A stretch of DNA of 64,000 nucleotides, from positions 15,884,258-15,948,257 of the forward strand of contig JAQFVV010000013.1 in NCBI GenBank assembly GCA_028023455.1, in the 5' to 3' direction. Origin of the DNA: Epiperipatus broadwayi (lineage: Eukaryota > Onychophora > Udeonychophora > Euonychophora > Peripatidae). Positions 12,464-24,023 of the stretch are shown piece by piece. Position numbers and translations under genes: made by a program. Within the stretch, counting starts at the first letter, position 1. Each line of letters starts with the position of its first letter. The notes beneath the pieces were generated by a model. That model worked only from the letters and a program-made list of their open reading frames with translations. It had not been told where the DNA came from and did no database searches.

Positions 12464-14603
12464 TATAACGATCCGGAAAATAGCACTTAATGTGATCTGC
12501 ACTACAGGGCGCCATCTAGGCATTTGAACCTAGAAAAATTTATAAAGTAGGCAGATATGTAGGTAAAAAAAAAAAAAAAAATTTTTTTTTGATTCCGGTC
12601 GCTAGCCCAAGTCACTAGCTCAGGGAGTAGCAGAGATTTAATAATATAATATCTTATCTAATTATATTTCAATATTAAAAAATAAATAAAATAAGCCACT
12701 GCCAGTAATTAACATACAAAAATTTATTTACGCACATATATATATAAAATTTAACATTATTATTTTAGTATGTTTATTTTAGATTTTAATTTGATTTTAT
12801 AATTTAAATTTACATTTTAATTTTTATAATATTATAAGTATACATTTTAATTAAGTTCGCACAGATGGATTTATGAAAGTTTGTTTTATAATGTTGAGTA
12901 TAGATCGGTTACATAGATTACACGATTAAAAACATTTCAAAGTAAACATAAACGATCAAAATACAAAATCATTGATACCGTCAATTGCATAGGGAATACA
13001 AGAAATCCAATGGTGTTCATCATAAGACACCGCATTAACACCAATAACTTAAAAGACATCCGAATAAATACATCTTAGATACTCACCGTAAGGTATCAGT
13101 ATTGACCGAATCTCTATATATTTTGATCACCTATGAAAACACAAAACATAATTAACCGATAACCAATCCATGCAAGCGTCTATAAACAACTTAAATTTAA
13201 TGCATTTTTATTTAGTGTTGAGTATGAATAGACTACATAGATTTGCATTTGAAAGAAAATATTCTATTCTTATTTAACCTTAGGCCAAAAGTTCGCAGTC
13301 GAACTAACGCCAATTCATCTGATATATCGATGTATTCAATGTAATACGAAATACGGCAGCACAAAAAGTTAAAAGAAGAAATTGCCTCTCGTCAGATAGG
13401 AATACATACATCTATCTGACAAGAAGAGCAATAAAAAAACTCCATAGAAAGGAACTGCGGTCTCCGACTTATAATTCCTTCCAGAGGCAAACGGGTGAGT
13501 GCGGTGTATACAAACGATTCTGCCCGTAGCGAATCTTGCATTACATCTACTAACTACACCAATATATCCAATCCATTGACCCAATTTAACTACGAAACAA
13601 ATAACCTAAAATTACCCTCCCCTAATATAACTTTACAAATCTATATAGCCATTCACGCCCGACTTAAGTTTAATATTTATATAACTAGTTTAATGAAAAA
13701 CAGAAATCATAATAAAACTTAAAGAACAAATAAATAAATAAATGGAAAGGATTTTACAAAAGAAATACATAATATAAAATTATAACTAATTAATAAATAA
13801 CGTTGGTCAGATAGGATTCTATTTCTTAATAAATTAAAGACTGAGAAAGTTTATAATTTAATGTTCATAGTGTTTCAAAATGTTTTTAAAGTTCTTACGA
13901 TTTTTTTTCAACGTTCCTCTTTATTCATTGCATGCCATTTGGAATCCACATTAAATCGCCCGATGATCCTGTTGTCCTCAGTATAAGAAAAGCGATGTTT
14001 CATTTTTCCATTTTTATAACAACTGAAGGAATTGAAAGTGCGACATTCAATCCCTTCACCTCTAACTCTCCGACTTAACACATCTCAGTCCTCTCTTAAT
14101 AATCCCTAATAATTTCCAACTTTTCCTTTTATATTAATCTTAAGGATTGACTCAACATTACGTCATCGATGATGGTGGTCTTTTCGCTGAGGTCCGATTC
14201 CATAGGGATTTCTTTTTATTTGCTAAAACTTTCTATTGTTTACCTATCTGACCGTTGTTTATACATTTAAATGCCCAAGGGCTTGTCCACTTGGACTAAT
14301 TAAAATAATCATTTCCATAGCATTAATTAACCTGTTTTCCAAATCCAAAGATATATTTAAAGATAAATTTAAAGATATAATTTTATCTCCAAATCTTTTT
14401 AAAATTTAGTTTTAAAATACCTTTTCTTTAATAAAGTTTTATTTTAATAATTTTTCTCCTCTGTGCGATTTATATATATATGAGTTTAAGGTAGAATTTA
14501 TTTTCAATTTTTCAGTCTTAAAAAAAAAATTTTTAATGCAAACTTTTTATTTTAATGTTTAATAATAAAAAAAAATAATGTAACGTCGTCTGTGCTCGTT
14601 ACA
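12464..14603 (-). repeat. 2.1 kb direct repeat, copy 1 (putative LTR)
   Basis: This copy is a few percent diverged from 15332-17446. It differs by scattered substitutions and small indels, including an extra ~18 bp TTTCTTTAATAAAG-type segment near 14425. Short ORFs shared by both copies (such as the 71-codon minus-strand one at 13369-13584) carry no recognisable motif and are probably incidental. The last 25 bases form a perfect hairpin. Confidence 0.9.
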
Positions 14604-15331
14604 TATCAGTAAACTTGCTTAAAAAAAAATGAACAAAAAAAAAAAAATTTACTTAGGGTTAGTAATAATTACGGTACACGATTAACAAATTTACAAACAT
14701 TCAGTTAGTATAAAGACTATATAAAAAAAAAAAAAAATGTTTACTATCGCTTTCCTAAAGACCATTTACGTCTACGCCTCCTCCCCCCCAAGCGTTCTAT
14801 TTTTTTATACATTTTATTTTTACACATGGCATGACAAGCAAATTTTATAAATTATTTATTTAAGAGGTTGCCTTGAGGTAAATATGTTTTAAGGAAGATA
14901 ATGGATTTATACGTGTATATTTGCAGCATAATTATAAATACCACCAACTTATTTATGACTGATTAAAATGCTTAAATAGGATTACACTGAAGTAAATTCC
15001 CAACGGTACTCATCGTAAGGTACCACATTTCGATCATAAACTTATGTGGCTGTGCGTGCCTATACACGTTAAAGCATAATATATATCAACAAACAAAAAA
15101 ATATATTTATTGCAACCTTTTGACTTTTTTTTTTTAACAAAAATTAGTTTTAAAATTATTTATACTTTCTCGTGTTTAATATATATGCGCAATTTCTTTC
15201 TGGTAGTGCTTTTATAAGATTTAAAGTATACGACTTATGTAAACAGATAAAATATTTCATTTTGAAAAAAGAAATTTACTCAGGGTATACGTGGTTTTTA
15301 TTAATAGATCGGCCCAAGTTGGTTGGCCAGT
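14604..15331. other. Interior between the two 2.1 kb repeats
   Basis: This 728 bp AT-rich segment has A-runs and no recognisable ORF. Its right edge, GGCCCAAGTTGGTTGGCCA, contains the inverted half-sites GGCCCAA/TTGGCCA and may be a primer-binding site if the element is read on the minus strand. Confidence 0.5.
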
Positions 15332-17446
15332 TATAACGATCCAGAGAATAGACTTAACATGATCTGCACTACAGGGCGCCATCTAGGCATTTGAACCTAG
15401 AAAAATTTATAAAGTAGGCAGATACGTAAGTAAAAAAAAAAAAAAATTTTTTTTTTTTTTTGATTCCGGTCGTTAGCCCAAGTCACTAGCTCAGGGAGTA
15501 GCAGAGATTTAGTAATATAATATCTTATCTAATTATATTTCAATATTAAAAAATAAATAAAAGAAGCCACTGCCAATAATTAATATACAAAAATTTATTT
15601 ACGCACATATATATATAAAATTTAACATTATTATTTTAGTATGTTTATTTTAGATTTTAATTTGATTTTATAATTTCAATTTACATTTTAATTTTTATAA
15701 TATTATAAGTTTACATTTTAATTAAGTTTGCACAGATGGATTTATGAAAGTTTGTTTTATAATGTTGAGTATAGATCGGTTACATAGATTACACGGTTAA
15801 AAACATTTCAAAGTAAACATAAACTATCAAAATATAAAATCATTGATACCGTCAATTGCATAGGGAATACAAGAAATCCAATGGTGTTCGTCATAAGACA
15901 CCGCATTAACACCAATAACTTAAAAGACATCCGAATAAATACATCTTAGATACTCACCGTAAGGTATCAGTATTTACTGAATGTCTATATATTTTGATCA
16001 CCTATGAAAACCCAAAACATAATTAACTGATAACCAATCCATGCAAGCGTCTATAAACAACTTAAATTTAATGCATTTTTATTTAGTGTCGAGTATGAAT
16101 AGACTACATAGATTTGCATTTGAAAGAAAATATTCTACCCTTATTTAACCTTAGGCCAAAAGTTCGCAGTCGAACTAACGCCAATTCATCTGATATATCG
16201 ATGTATTCAATGTAATACGAAATACGGCAGCACAAAAAGTTAAGAGAAGAAATTGCCTCTCGTCAGATAGGAATACATACATCTATCTGACAAGAAGAGC
16301 AATAAAAAAACTCCATAGAAAGGAACTGCGGTCTCCGACTTATAATTCCTTCCATAGGCAAACGGGTGAGTGCGGCGTATACAAACGATTCTGCCCGTAG
16401 CGAATCTTGCATTACATCTACTAACTACACCAATATATCCAATCCATTGACCCAATTTAACTACGAAACAAATAACCTAAGATTACCCTCCCCTAATATA
16501 ACTTTACAAATCTATATAGCCATTCACGCCCGACTTAAGTTTAATATTATATAACTAGTTTAATGAAAAACAGAAATCATAATAAAACTTAAAGAACAAA
16601 TAAATAAATAAATGGAAAGGATTTTACAAAAGAAATACATTAAATAAAATGATAACTAATTAATAAATAACGTTGGTCAGATAGGATTCTATTTCTTAAT
16701 AAATTAAAGACTGAGAAAGTTTATAATTTAATGTTCATAGTGTTTCAAAATGTTTTTAAAGTTCTTACGATTTTTTTTTCAACGTTCCTCTTTATTCATT
16801 GCATACCATTTGGAATCCACATTGAATCCCCCGACGATCCTGTTGTCCTCAGTATAAGAAAAGCGATGTTTCATTTTTCCATTTTTATAACAACTGAAGG
16901 AATTGAAAGTGCGACATTCAATCCCTTCACCTCCAACTCTCCGACTTAACACATCTCAGTCCTCTCTTAATAATCCCTAATAATTTTCAACTTTTCCTTT
17001 TATATTAATCTTAAGGATTGACTCAACATTATGTCATCGATGATGGTGGTCTTTTCGCTGAGGTCCGATTCCATAGGGATTTCTTTTTATTTGCTAAAAC
17101 TTTCTATTGTTTTCCTATCTGACCGTTGTTTATACATTTAAATGCCCAAGGGCTTGTCCACTTGGACTAATTAAAATAATCATTTCCATAGCATTAATTA
17201 ACCTGTTTTCCAAATCCAAAGATATATTTAAAGATAAATTTAAAGATATAATTTTATCTCCAAATCTTTTTAAAATTTAGTTTTAAAATACTTTTTCTCC
17301 TCTGTGCGATTTATATACATACGAGTTTAAGGTAGAATTTATTTTCAATTTTTCAGTCTTAAAAAAAAAAATTTTTAATGCGAACTTTTTATTTTAATGT
17401 TTAATAATAAAAAAAAAATAATGTAATGTCGTCTGTGCTCATTACA
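15332..17446 (-). repeat. 2.1 kb direct repeat, copy 2 (putative LTR)
   Basis: This is the partner of 12464-14603 in the same orientation. It keeps the same terminal blocks: the TATAACGATCC start, the GGGCGCCATCTAGGCATTTG block and the terminal hairpin. The hairpin arms differ from copy 1 by a matched pair of substitutions. If this is an LTR element on the minus strand, this copy is its 5' LTR. Confidence 0.9.
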
Positions 17447-18015
17447 ATATATATATTCTGATATAGCCACTGAGTGGTTCTATTAATGTTTAACATAAAT
17501 GTATGTACTAAAAAATACTGCAGGTGAAAAATCACAGAAGCTTATTTAATTGAGAAGAGTTCACTGACTTTTTTAAGGTTTTAAGATAATGACAAAATAG
17601 TTTACTTATTTTTTAATTGAAAAAATTAAAATTTCCTTATTGTTTTGCATGTATAGGTTCTCTTCTATTTAGAGTTCTTTTATAAGCTTGAATAAATTTC
17701 AATATTTAGTCTCATGATAATGAAGCACATTGCATTATTTTCTAATATATGCATTTAAAAACATCTACTGGAAATTAGTTAAAGTAACTAGGTAATTAAT
17801 ATTAAGACTAATGTAACATCTGATCATCATCGATGATACTTTGCTATTTCATGCCACTTGTTTAAAAATTCATTCTGGTGTATCAAATTTAGATCTAGGT
17901 CATAAACTTTAATGAGCCTTAATACATTTCAATATTTTTTATTGATTTATGAATTATTATATTCTTAGACAAAAAAAATTATTTTAGAAGGGCTTTTCAG
18001 CAAAGCATAATATAT

Positions 18016-18110
18016 CTAGTGTAATGGTTAATACATCAGCCTAGCATATCCATGATATAGCTTCAAGATAAGACTTGAGTTTTTTCAGACATCAGAAGAA
18101 TTTCTAAATA
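18016..18110 (+). repeat. Possible tRNA-like relic
   Basis: GTGTAATGGTTAATACATCA resembles a tRNA D-arm/A-box region, and TAGCTTCAAGATAAGAC about 35 bases on could be a decayed B box. The similarity is weak and no tail or target duplication is visible. Confidence 0.25.
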
Positions 18111-18737
18111 AAATCAGAACTTTTTATAAAGTAGCAGCATATAATTGATTCAGTTAATCATTCAATATTGGTCTATAATTTGTTTGTAAATTAACAATTC
18201 GATTCCAGAAAAGTGCATCTGTTATTTATATTATATTCTTTAAACTATTTGCAAATAGTTCAAAGTCATATATATTTCATATGTTTGTCAATTTTTTTTT
18301 TTAAAATAAAATATCAAATTAATTCTATTGATTTTTTTATTTTTAAAAAATAATAAATAATAACATTATTTTGAGCAATCTCAAACATTAAATAAGATAT
18401 AATTTTATTCACAAGAAACAATATTTATATGCATAATAGGAATTGCAATCAACATGATGAGTTGTTGATGAATAATAATATTAAACAAAAATCTTAAAAC
18501 AAGATTAATAAATTTACTATGCCGTTACATCATTTTAAAATGAAAATATAAAAAAAGATCCGTAAATAAAATTGATATATATAAAATTAAAATTCAAATA
18601 AACGAGATATGAAATGCACAGATGGTAGTCCGATTAAATTATTTAAAGTTAAAAGAATGCGATAAGGAAAGTTAAAAAATCCAAAAAAACCCAAAGATTG
18701 GATTTTAAAATAAAAGAGCAATAAAAGCTGTTAATGT

Positions 18738-18852
18738 GGTTAAGCGTTGCTAGCCGAGAGATCATCGCAACCGCCTTGCAAGCAAGTAGTTGGTTGCAAA
18801 CGGTTGTGGGTTCGCGTCCCGGCCGATGCTATGACATATGGAAAAAAAAAAA
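18738..18852 (+). repeat. tRNA-headed SINE with A-tail and target duplication
   Basis: This 115 bp insert is notably GC-richer than its surroundings. It has an A-box-like TAGCCGAGAGATCA, a CCGCCTTGCAAGC segment like an anticodon arm, a B-box-like GGGTTCGCGTCCC and a terminal run of A. Flanks AAAGCTGTTAATGT (18724-18737) and AAGGCTGTTCATGT (18853-18866) agree at 12 of 14 positions, the mark of LINE-driven retroposition. tRNA identity is uncertain; the TGC-centred loop suggests alanine, but a clean cloverleaf cannot be drawn by eye. It could also be a retroposed tRNA pseudogene. Confidence 0.7.
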
Positions 18853-18866
18853 AAGGCTGTTCATGT

Positions 18867-20395
18867 ATTTTAAAGTTATTTTTAAACTAGCAGAATGGAA
18901 ATGATTTTTCTATTAAAATGTAATAATGTAAAGCAAACAGGTCCTTGGGGCAATTAAATGATTGAAAGTCAGATACGAGATAAAAATTATAAGATTATGG
19001 TATTTCCCACTTTGGAACAAAGTGGCCAATGAAGATACCAACAAACACACCATCCAGAAAGAAAAACCATCATGGCCCATAAGATTGGAGCAACGTCAGG
19101 AGTGATCAACCCAAAAATTTAGCGATAAGGGATGCATAATACTATAAAAAGAAAGAAAAAAAAGAATTAAAACGGATTATTGATTGAGTAGTGGTGACTG
19201 GTTAAAAACATTTCGTAGGTGTATTGCGGACTCCATGATGTAGAGATCTCGCAGTGGATTTCGTTACTCTTATTTGTGCTGACTGAGGCGGCCTTCCGAA
19301 TGACAGTTCCTGAATAAATGGCAAGCACTGGTTTTGTCTCAAATGAGAACAATCTATAAAAATGTGACAGCTAGAATGGATTTCAATAAATCTGCCGCAA
19401 TCCGGAAGATTCATCAAAATATACCATGGGAAGTATAAAACTTTTGAATGTAATATGAACTTTTAAATAGCTAATTTACATAAACTTTCAATTAGTAAAT
19501 CTAAGTGTAACTTCTAAATAAGCTCTTATCTGAGAAGCAAAAGAACTCTAAATTATCTATTAATATTTTTTATGTATAACGTGTTTGCTATAGATCATTT
19601 CCATCTTTGTTAAACTAAATTTAAAGTTGACTGTAGATGGCTACATAAATTCGTTAAGATTAGATTAGATTATGTAGGGTTAATTTTGGGCTAATTGTTT
19701 CGTAATTGAATCGATGCTGGTAGAGGGATGTATGGGTGTTTAATATTAATGTAATCTGGGGAGGCACATTGGATTCTCATTCCCTTGTGCCATGTTAGCA
19801 TACAGAACATAGTACCCACATGAATGCATGGCCCAAAAGTTCAGCCATCACATTGCCAATGGCCATATAGATGTATTTCCTATGCCATTGATCTCCTTAT
19901 GCTCTAGTTGGAACAATAAGAAGGCAAAGACCGCTATCCCCCATTTTATAGAGCATGTCTAATATATATTTCCAAATAATTACCTCACTAGACAAATGCA
20001 CATTCCTGTCAGCATGCTTCTTTAAGCTAACATCTTCATTTTGCATTGATCACATTGGTATATCAGTAAGCTGGCATTGGTTTAAGTGCAAACTTTTAGC
20101 CTGAGGTTAAATGTGTATGTATTCTATGTAGTCTATTTGCGCTTAACACAGTATGAAAATATTAAATTATATAAAATTTCATCCATCTGTGCATATTAAG
20201 ATAAATTTCAGGATTTAAATCTATCTAATAATGTTAAATAAAGAATCTAATCCTCAAATCTGTTTTAATATATGTTATGTGCATAATAAATGTTTGTTTT
20301 ATTAGTATTGGCAGTGACTTACTATTTTATCTTTATTAATAATATTTTGAAATAGATAATTAAAAATAAGTTTGAAATGTTATATTATAAAACTC
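18867..20395. other. Intron stretch with an unassigned GC-richer block
   Basis: 19,000-19,430 and 19,650-19,960 are less AT-rich than their surroundings and contain overlapping minus-strand ORFs of 61 and 71 codons. I recognise no domain. Such composition in this intron suggests remnants of unidentified mobile elements. Confidence 0.35.
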
Positions 20396-20552
20396 AGCTT
20401 CTCCATGAGCTAGTGACTAGAGCTATCAATCAAATAAAAATTGAACTTTACCTGTACGTATCTGCCTACTTTATAAATTTTCTAGGTTTTAATAGCCTAG
20501 TGACACCCGGGTATGGCAGATAGGGAAACAGTCTCCGCCCGACCATTATAAT
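20396..20552 (+). repeat. Fragment related to the end of the 2.1 kb repeats
   Basis: Read on the plus strand it matches the reverse complement of about 12464-12640. Shared blocks are GAGCTAGTGACT, GTATCTGCCTACTTTATAAA and TTTCTAGGTT, ending near CGACCATTATAA. It is more diverged than the two large copies, so the family has older members in this intron. Confidence 0.7.
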
Positions 20553-20717
20553 ACAATATATAAAATTATAACTAAATTATTTAGAATTTTTTAACAAAGA
20601 TACTGCATTGCAAATACAATTTTTTTTCCTATAAATATTAGAAGCAAATGTAACATCTATTTTATATGATAAAATATCAAATTTTTGAATTAAAATATAT
20701 AAAGTACAAAAAAATAC

Positions 20718-20882
20718 CTTCATCCAAATAGTCATATCATCCAATTTAAGAGTAGTGAATGTTTCATTCAAATACATTTTAAGACCAGCAGATAAATTGG
20801 CAATGGACGGCAAAATTTCATCATTATTATTGCTAGCACCAAGAAATAAGGCATAATCACATCTAGAACCTTCTTTTGAAAG
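20718..20882 (-). CDS. CAD: CAD exon: dihydroorotase, carboxylated-lysine segment
   Basis: This 165 bp, 55-codon exon is phase 0 at both ends. It starts LSKEGSRCDYALFLGAS after a TTTTCAG acceptor and ends IWMK before GTATTT. It supplies the GLKMYLNETF motif, whose lysine is the carbamylated residue that bridges the two metal ions in animal CAD dihydroorotase. The alignment with the known CAD order is gap-free. The preceding exon ends AEK, giving the family junction AEK-LSKEG. No disruption is present. Confidence 0.97.
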
Positions 20883-23856
20883 CTGAAAATCGAAACAAAT
20901 ATAATTAGTTAAAAAAAAAAAAAAAAGAATACACTGGTTTTCCATATACCAAAATATGTGAATGGCAGCAAACTGAATAAAATATGCATTAACACTCATA
21001 TACTAAATGTATGTTTTTAATATTTACACACAAATGTGTGTGTGTGTGTATATATATATATACACACACACACACACTTATAATACAAATTTATTTGTAA
21101 TAAAAATAAATAAGAATAAATATCTATGAGGAACAAAATACTTATTTTCATTCCAGTTCTGCCCCTACTGTAAGTTTGAGTTATATCTGTAAATTAATTA
21201 AGACTAATTGAAATAAATTATATATTTTAGTTTTTCTATCTTAATCTTATTTAAATGGGGAAAGGAAAAAAAGAAAAAAAAACTGTTTTTTTAATTTTTT
21301 TTTAAAAAAACACATTACATTGAAATGCTAAATGAAAAAAAAAAAAAACTAAAAAAATCTAACTGATATTGTAATCAAGAAAGTAAACAAAAACAAAGGA
21401 AAGGGAGAAGAGAATTAACCTAAACTGTGCATATATATAAAAATAAGTTTATAATATTATTAATAAAATAAATTTATATAATATCCTGAAAAATAAATTT
21501 ATATAATATACTGAGAGTATTTATATATAAAATTGAAGTTAATTTAAAATTTCAGCAGATTATGCATGATTTAAACAACAGAATGTTTATAATGAGTCTG
21601 CATATTAAAAGAAATTTTTTTTTTTTCAAATCATAAATAACTGAAATTATGGATACTAAAATGCAGGGATAATGAGGCTCTATATATAAAAAATTAAATC
21701 TCAAAATAAGCTTTAAAATTATCTTAAAAAAAGATTTAAATATATATATATAAATGCAATATATATATACAGTTCAGAAAGATGGAGTTCTAGCATGGCA
21801 TTATTATAATTGGTTATATTCAACTGGAATAAAAAATAAAATAAATAATTTATGCATTTTATGTACAAATTCTGCATGCTTAAAATGAAAGTCATAAGAA
21901 ATATGAGTATAAAAAAATTTGTCAAGTCTAGCTCAATCTCACAATTGTATTAACATACTCTAATATTACTATAGCATAATTTAAATGCTGCAATAAACAA
22001 TCAGAAATCTCATATTGACAAAAACTAATCTAAACAAACAATATTTTTAATCAATTAAAGATGTGCTAATTGTTCATCACTTCTCAAAGATATCAATGCA
22101 AAAATTTTGCTCAAGACTTTTACATTTATAAAACAGACTTTTTCCAGTTTGTTTTGTCTATGTCTAATTGTCATATGCATCACACAATCATGCCACTAGT
22201 CCAAATTAATTTTTGAGATAGTTTTTGGTAATGCCAACCTGCAGATCTATTTTCCAGATTTTTTATCTCTTATCTTGATCAGGCAACCCCTACATCTGAC
22301 ATATAAAAATTAAATATATTTAATAAAAATACCTTCCGAGAGCCTTTCCCATCTTTTTTTTAAATTTACAATTCACTCCATCTTTAGAATCAAAACTTAT
22401 TGTCCAGGAATCTCTGATATTTCTCCATTATTCAATATTTATGTTTCTGCTTTGGTTTATTAAGCTACTCTAACTAAATCTTTTAAATCTTTGTAAAATC
22501 TTGATATTTGTATATGTGGATGAAATCATCATTACAAAAGGCAGTGTTAATCTCTGTCTAACTAAATCGATAATCCAAAATTTCTCAAACCATAAAATCA
22601 TTTACATTCTTGAATAAATCTATCATTTGGCAAATGTCCATCAATAAAATGCTAGCTCCAATCTTGTTGAAAATCCTATTTAAATTTCTTGGTATCTCTT
22701 TCAAAACTTCCTTAATAAAAGTTAGGTCTACTATAAGTAAATTTATAACTACCAAAGACCACCCCCTCTTTTATTCTCCATATGTGCTAATACCAATAGA
22801 TAATATCAATATATCTGTAAAGACTCCTCTTCAAAATTGTTAAATCTCCATCATCATAATTTACCTAAATTTGATCTGAAATTTTTCATGGAATTTGTGC
22901 CGCTGATCAAATGGGAATTGATGAACAAATATTAGATTTATCAATCTTGGAGAAAGTGTCACATAATGACATGATCCTCAAAATGTGGAATCTAATCTAA
23001 AAGTGAACTATTATCTTTCCTACCAATAAGACAATTCTATTGAACATGATGCTGCATCCTTCTATTATCAAATATAGGCATCAAGTTTACCTTTAGCTAT
23101 TTCTCAACAGTTACTTTTCTGAACAATCAAAGATACTAGGCCTTTGACAGGGCCTATTATCTCTATGTATCACCTGGAAGAGACTATTTACTATATCACA
23201 GACTACTTTTCAGTAAATAATAAGGATATATGTTCTTACCAGTTTGCATTGTTCTTTGCCAAAGGTCATGAACAACAAAAACAAATCGAAATACTGCTTG
23301 CCTGTCTGAAGTTAATTCAATTAGTTCACTGTGACTAATGATTCTAAGAGAAGAACATTCCCTCTGCATTCAATGATAAATTATAATAATGACTTAAAAT
23401 GTGAACAATTAGTCACAAAGACTTTTTGATTCTTCTCTTTGATTTATGCATTTTTCAGCCATATTGATGCTTTCAAGACTTATTTATATATCCAATAATT
23501 TAATTTTCAACTTCCATTCTGGCTTTAAAATTAAATCTTATAAAGTCATGTTGCTTTATCGCCAATGTAGAAAATAAATTTATTATGTAATCATCTAGCC
23601 TAAAATACTAAAGTGGTGATTGAAATCTTGTACTTATTATCATTTAGTATACCGACATTTGTATATAGTAATAAAGTTATTATAAAATAGATAGTGCTAA
23701 AACTTAAAGCACATTTTCTTTTTATTTCTAATTTGAACATATCAAATTTTGTTGATTTACATAACTAAATTTTTTAATGCTAATAATTAAGTATTTTTTT
23801 ATTTAAAAAAAAAAAATCAGTATATAATATGAACAAATGACAATGTAGAAACTTAC
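20883..23856. other. CAD intron, 3.0 kb
   Basis: This is AT-rich, with a TG/TA/CA microsatellite at its left end. A weak reverse-transcriptase-like stretch near 23,230-23,340 (FAKGHEQQKQIEILLACLK) is mentioned among the findings. Nothing else is recognised. Confidence 0.6.
21035..21077. repeat. Palindromic (TG)n(TA)n(CA)n microsatellite
   Basis: A TG run, a TA run and a CA run follow one another, so the 43 bp tract can fold back on itself almost perfectly. This type of tract is prone to cruciform formation and length variation. Confidence 0.95.
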
Positions 23857-24023
23857 TTTCTCAGCAAGACTGAAAGTGTTAGAATCAATGATTGGAGGTG
23901 TAGTGTTAGGCATGACCAGTACCATTGTTATACCACCTGCTAAAGCAGCAGCAGTTCCGGAAGAGAAATCCTCTTTATGAGTTGCACCTGGTTCTCTCAA
24001 GTGAACATGAACATCGATCAAAC
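23857..24023 (-). CDS. CAD: CAD exon: start of dihydroorotase catalytic domain
   Basis: This 167 bp exon runs from a CTTTTTTAG acceptor to a perfect GTAAGT donor. The first glycine codon is split with the previous exon (G|GT), giving [15 protein letters not shown]. It contains the HVHLREPG metal-binding signature (the two histidines bind zinc), the [12 protein letters not shown] core and the PNTTPPI loop, all in family order. The 56 codons align without gaps to animal CAD. It directly continues the CPSase side of the protein, which shows the fused trifunctional enzyme rather than a stand-alone dihydroorotase. Confidence 0.98.

Larger units (their letters stand above)
12464..17446 (-). mobile_element. 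Candidate non-coding LTR element (2.1 kb LTRs, 728 bp interior)
   Basis: Two long direct repeats (12464-14603 and 15332-17446) bracket 14604-15331. Only the outermost flanks match each other (ATAT at 12460-12463 and 17447-17450); inner flanks do not, which is expected for one LTR element rather than two insertions. On the minus strand the repeat starts TGTAACGAGC and ends GATCGTTATA. On that strand the interior begins AC then TGGCCAACCAACTTGGG, a plausible primer-binding site because it starts TGG two bases after the LTR. I see no polypurine tract and no gag or pol, so it would be a TRIM/LARD-like derivative. The ATAT match is weak evidence because the flank is a TA microsatellite. Tandem duplication is the alternative. 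Confidence 0.6.
3744..20717. other. CAD intron, 17 kb, densely populated by mobile elements
   Basis: This phase-0 intron separates the 20.8 kb and 3.7 kb CAD exons. It contains three hAT elements, two foldbacks, the paired 2.1 kb repeats, a tRNA-like SINE and several fragments listed separately. In 8169-8958, 9390-10304, 10692-11590, 12037-12463 and 17447-18015 I see only AT-rich sequence and short ORFs without recognisable family. 18867-20395 is described separately. Confidence 0.75.

Noticed and set aside
13369-13584. 71-codon ORF repeated at 16240-16455
   Set aside because: It is conserved only because it lies in the duplicated 2.1 kb repeats; it has no motif, and the surrounding repeat shows no coding bias.
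12464-17446. Helitron, because of the 3'-terminal hairpin
   Set aside because: There is no TC start, no CTRR end after the hairpin and no Rep/helicase; the ends resemble TGTAAC...GTTACA of LTRs.
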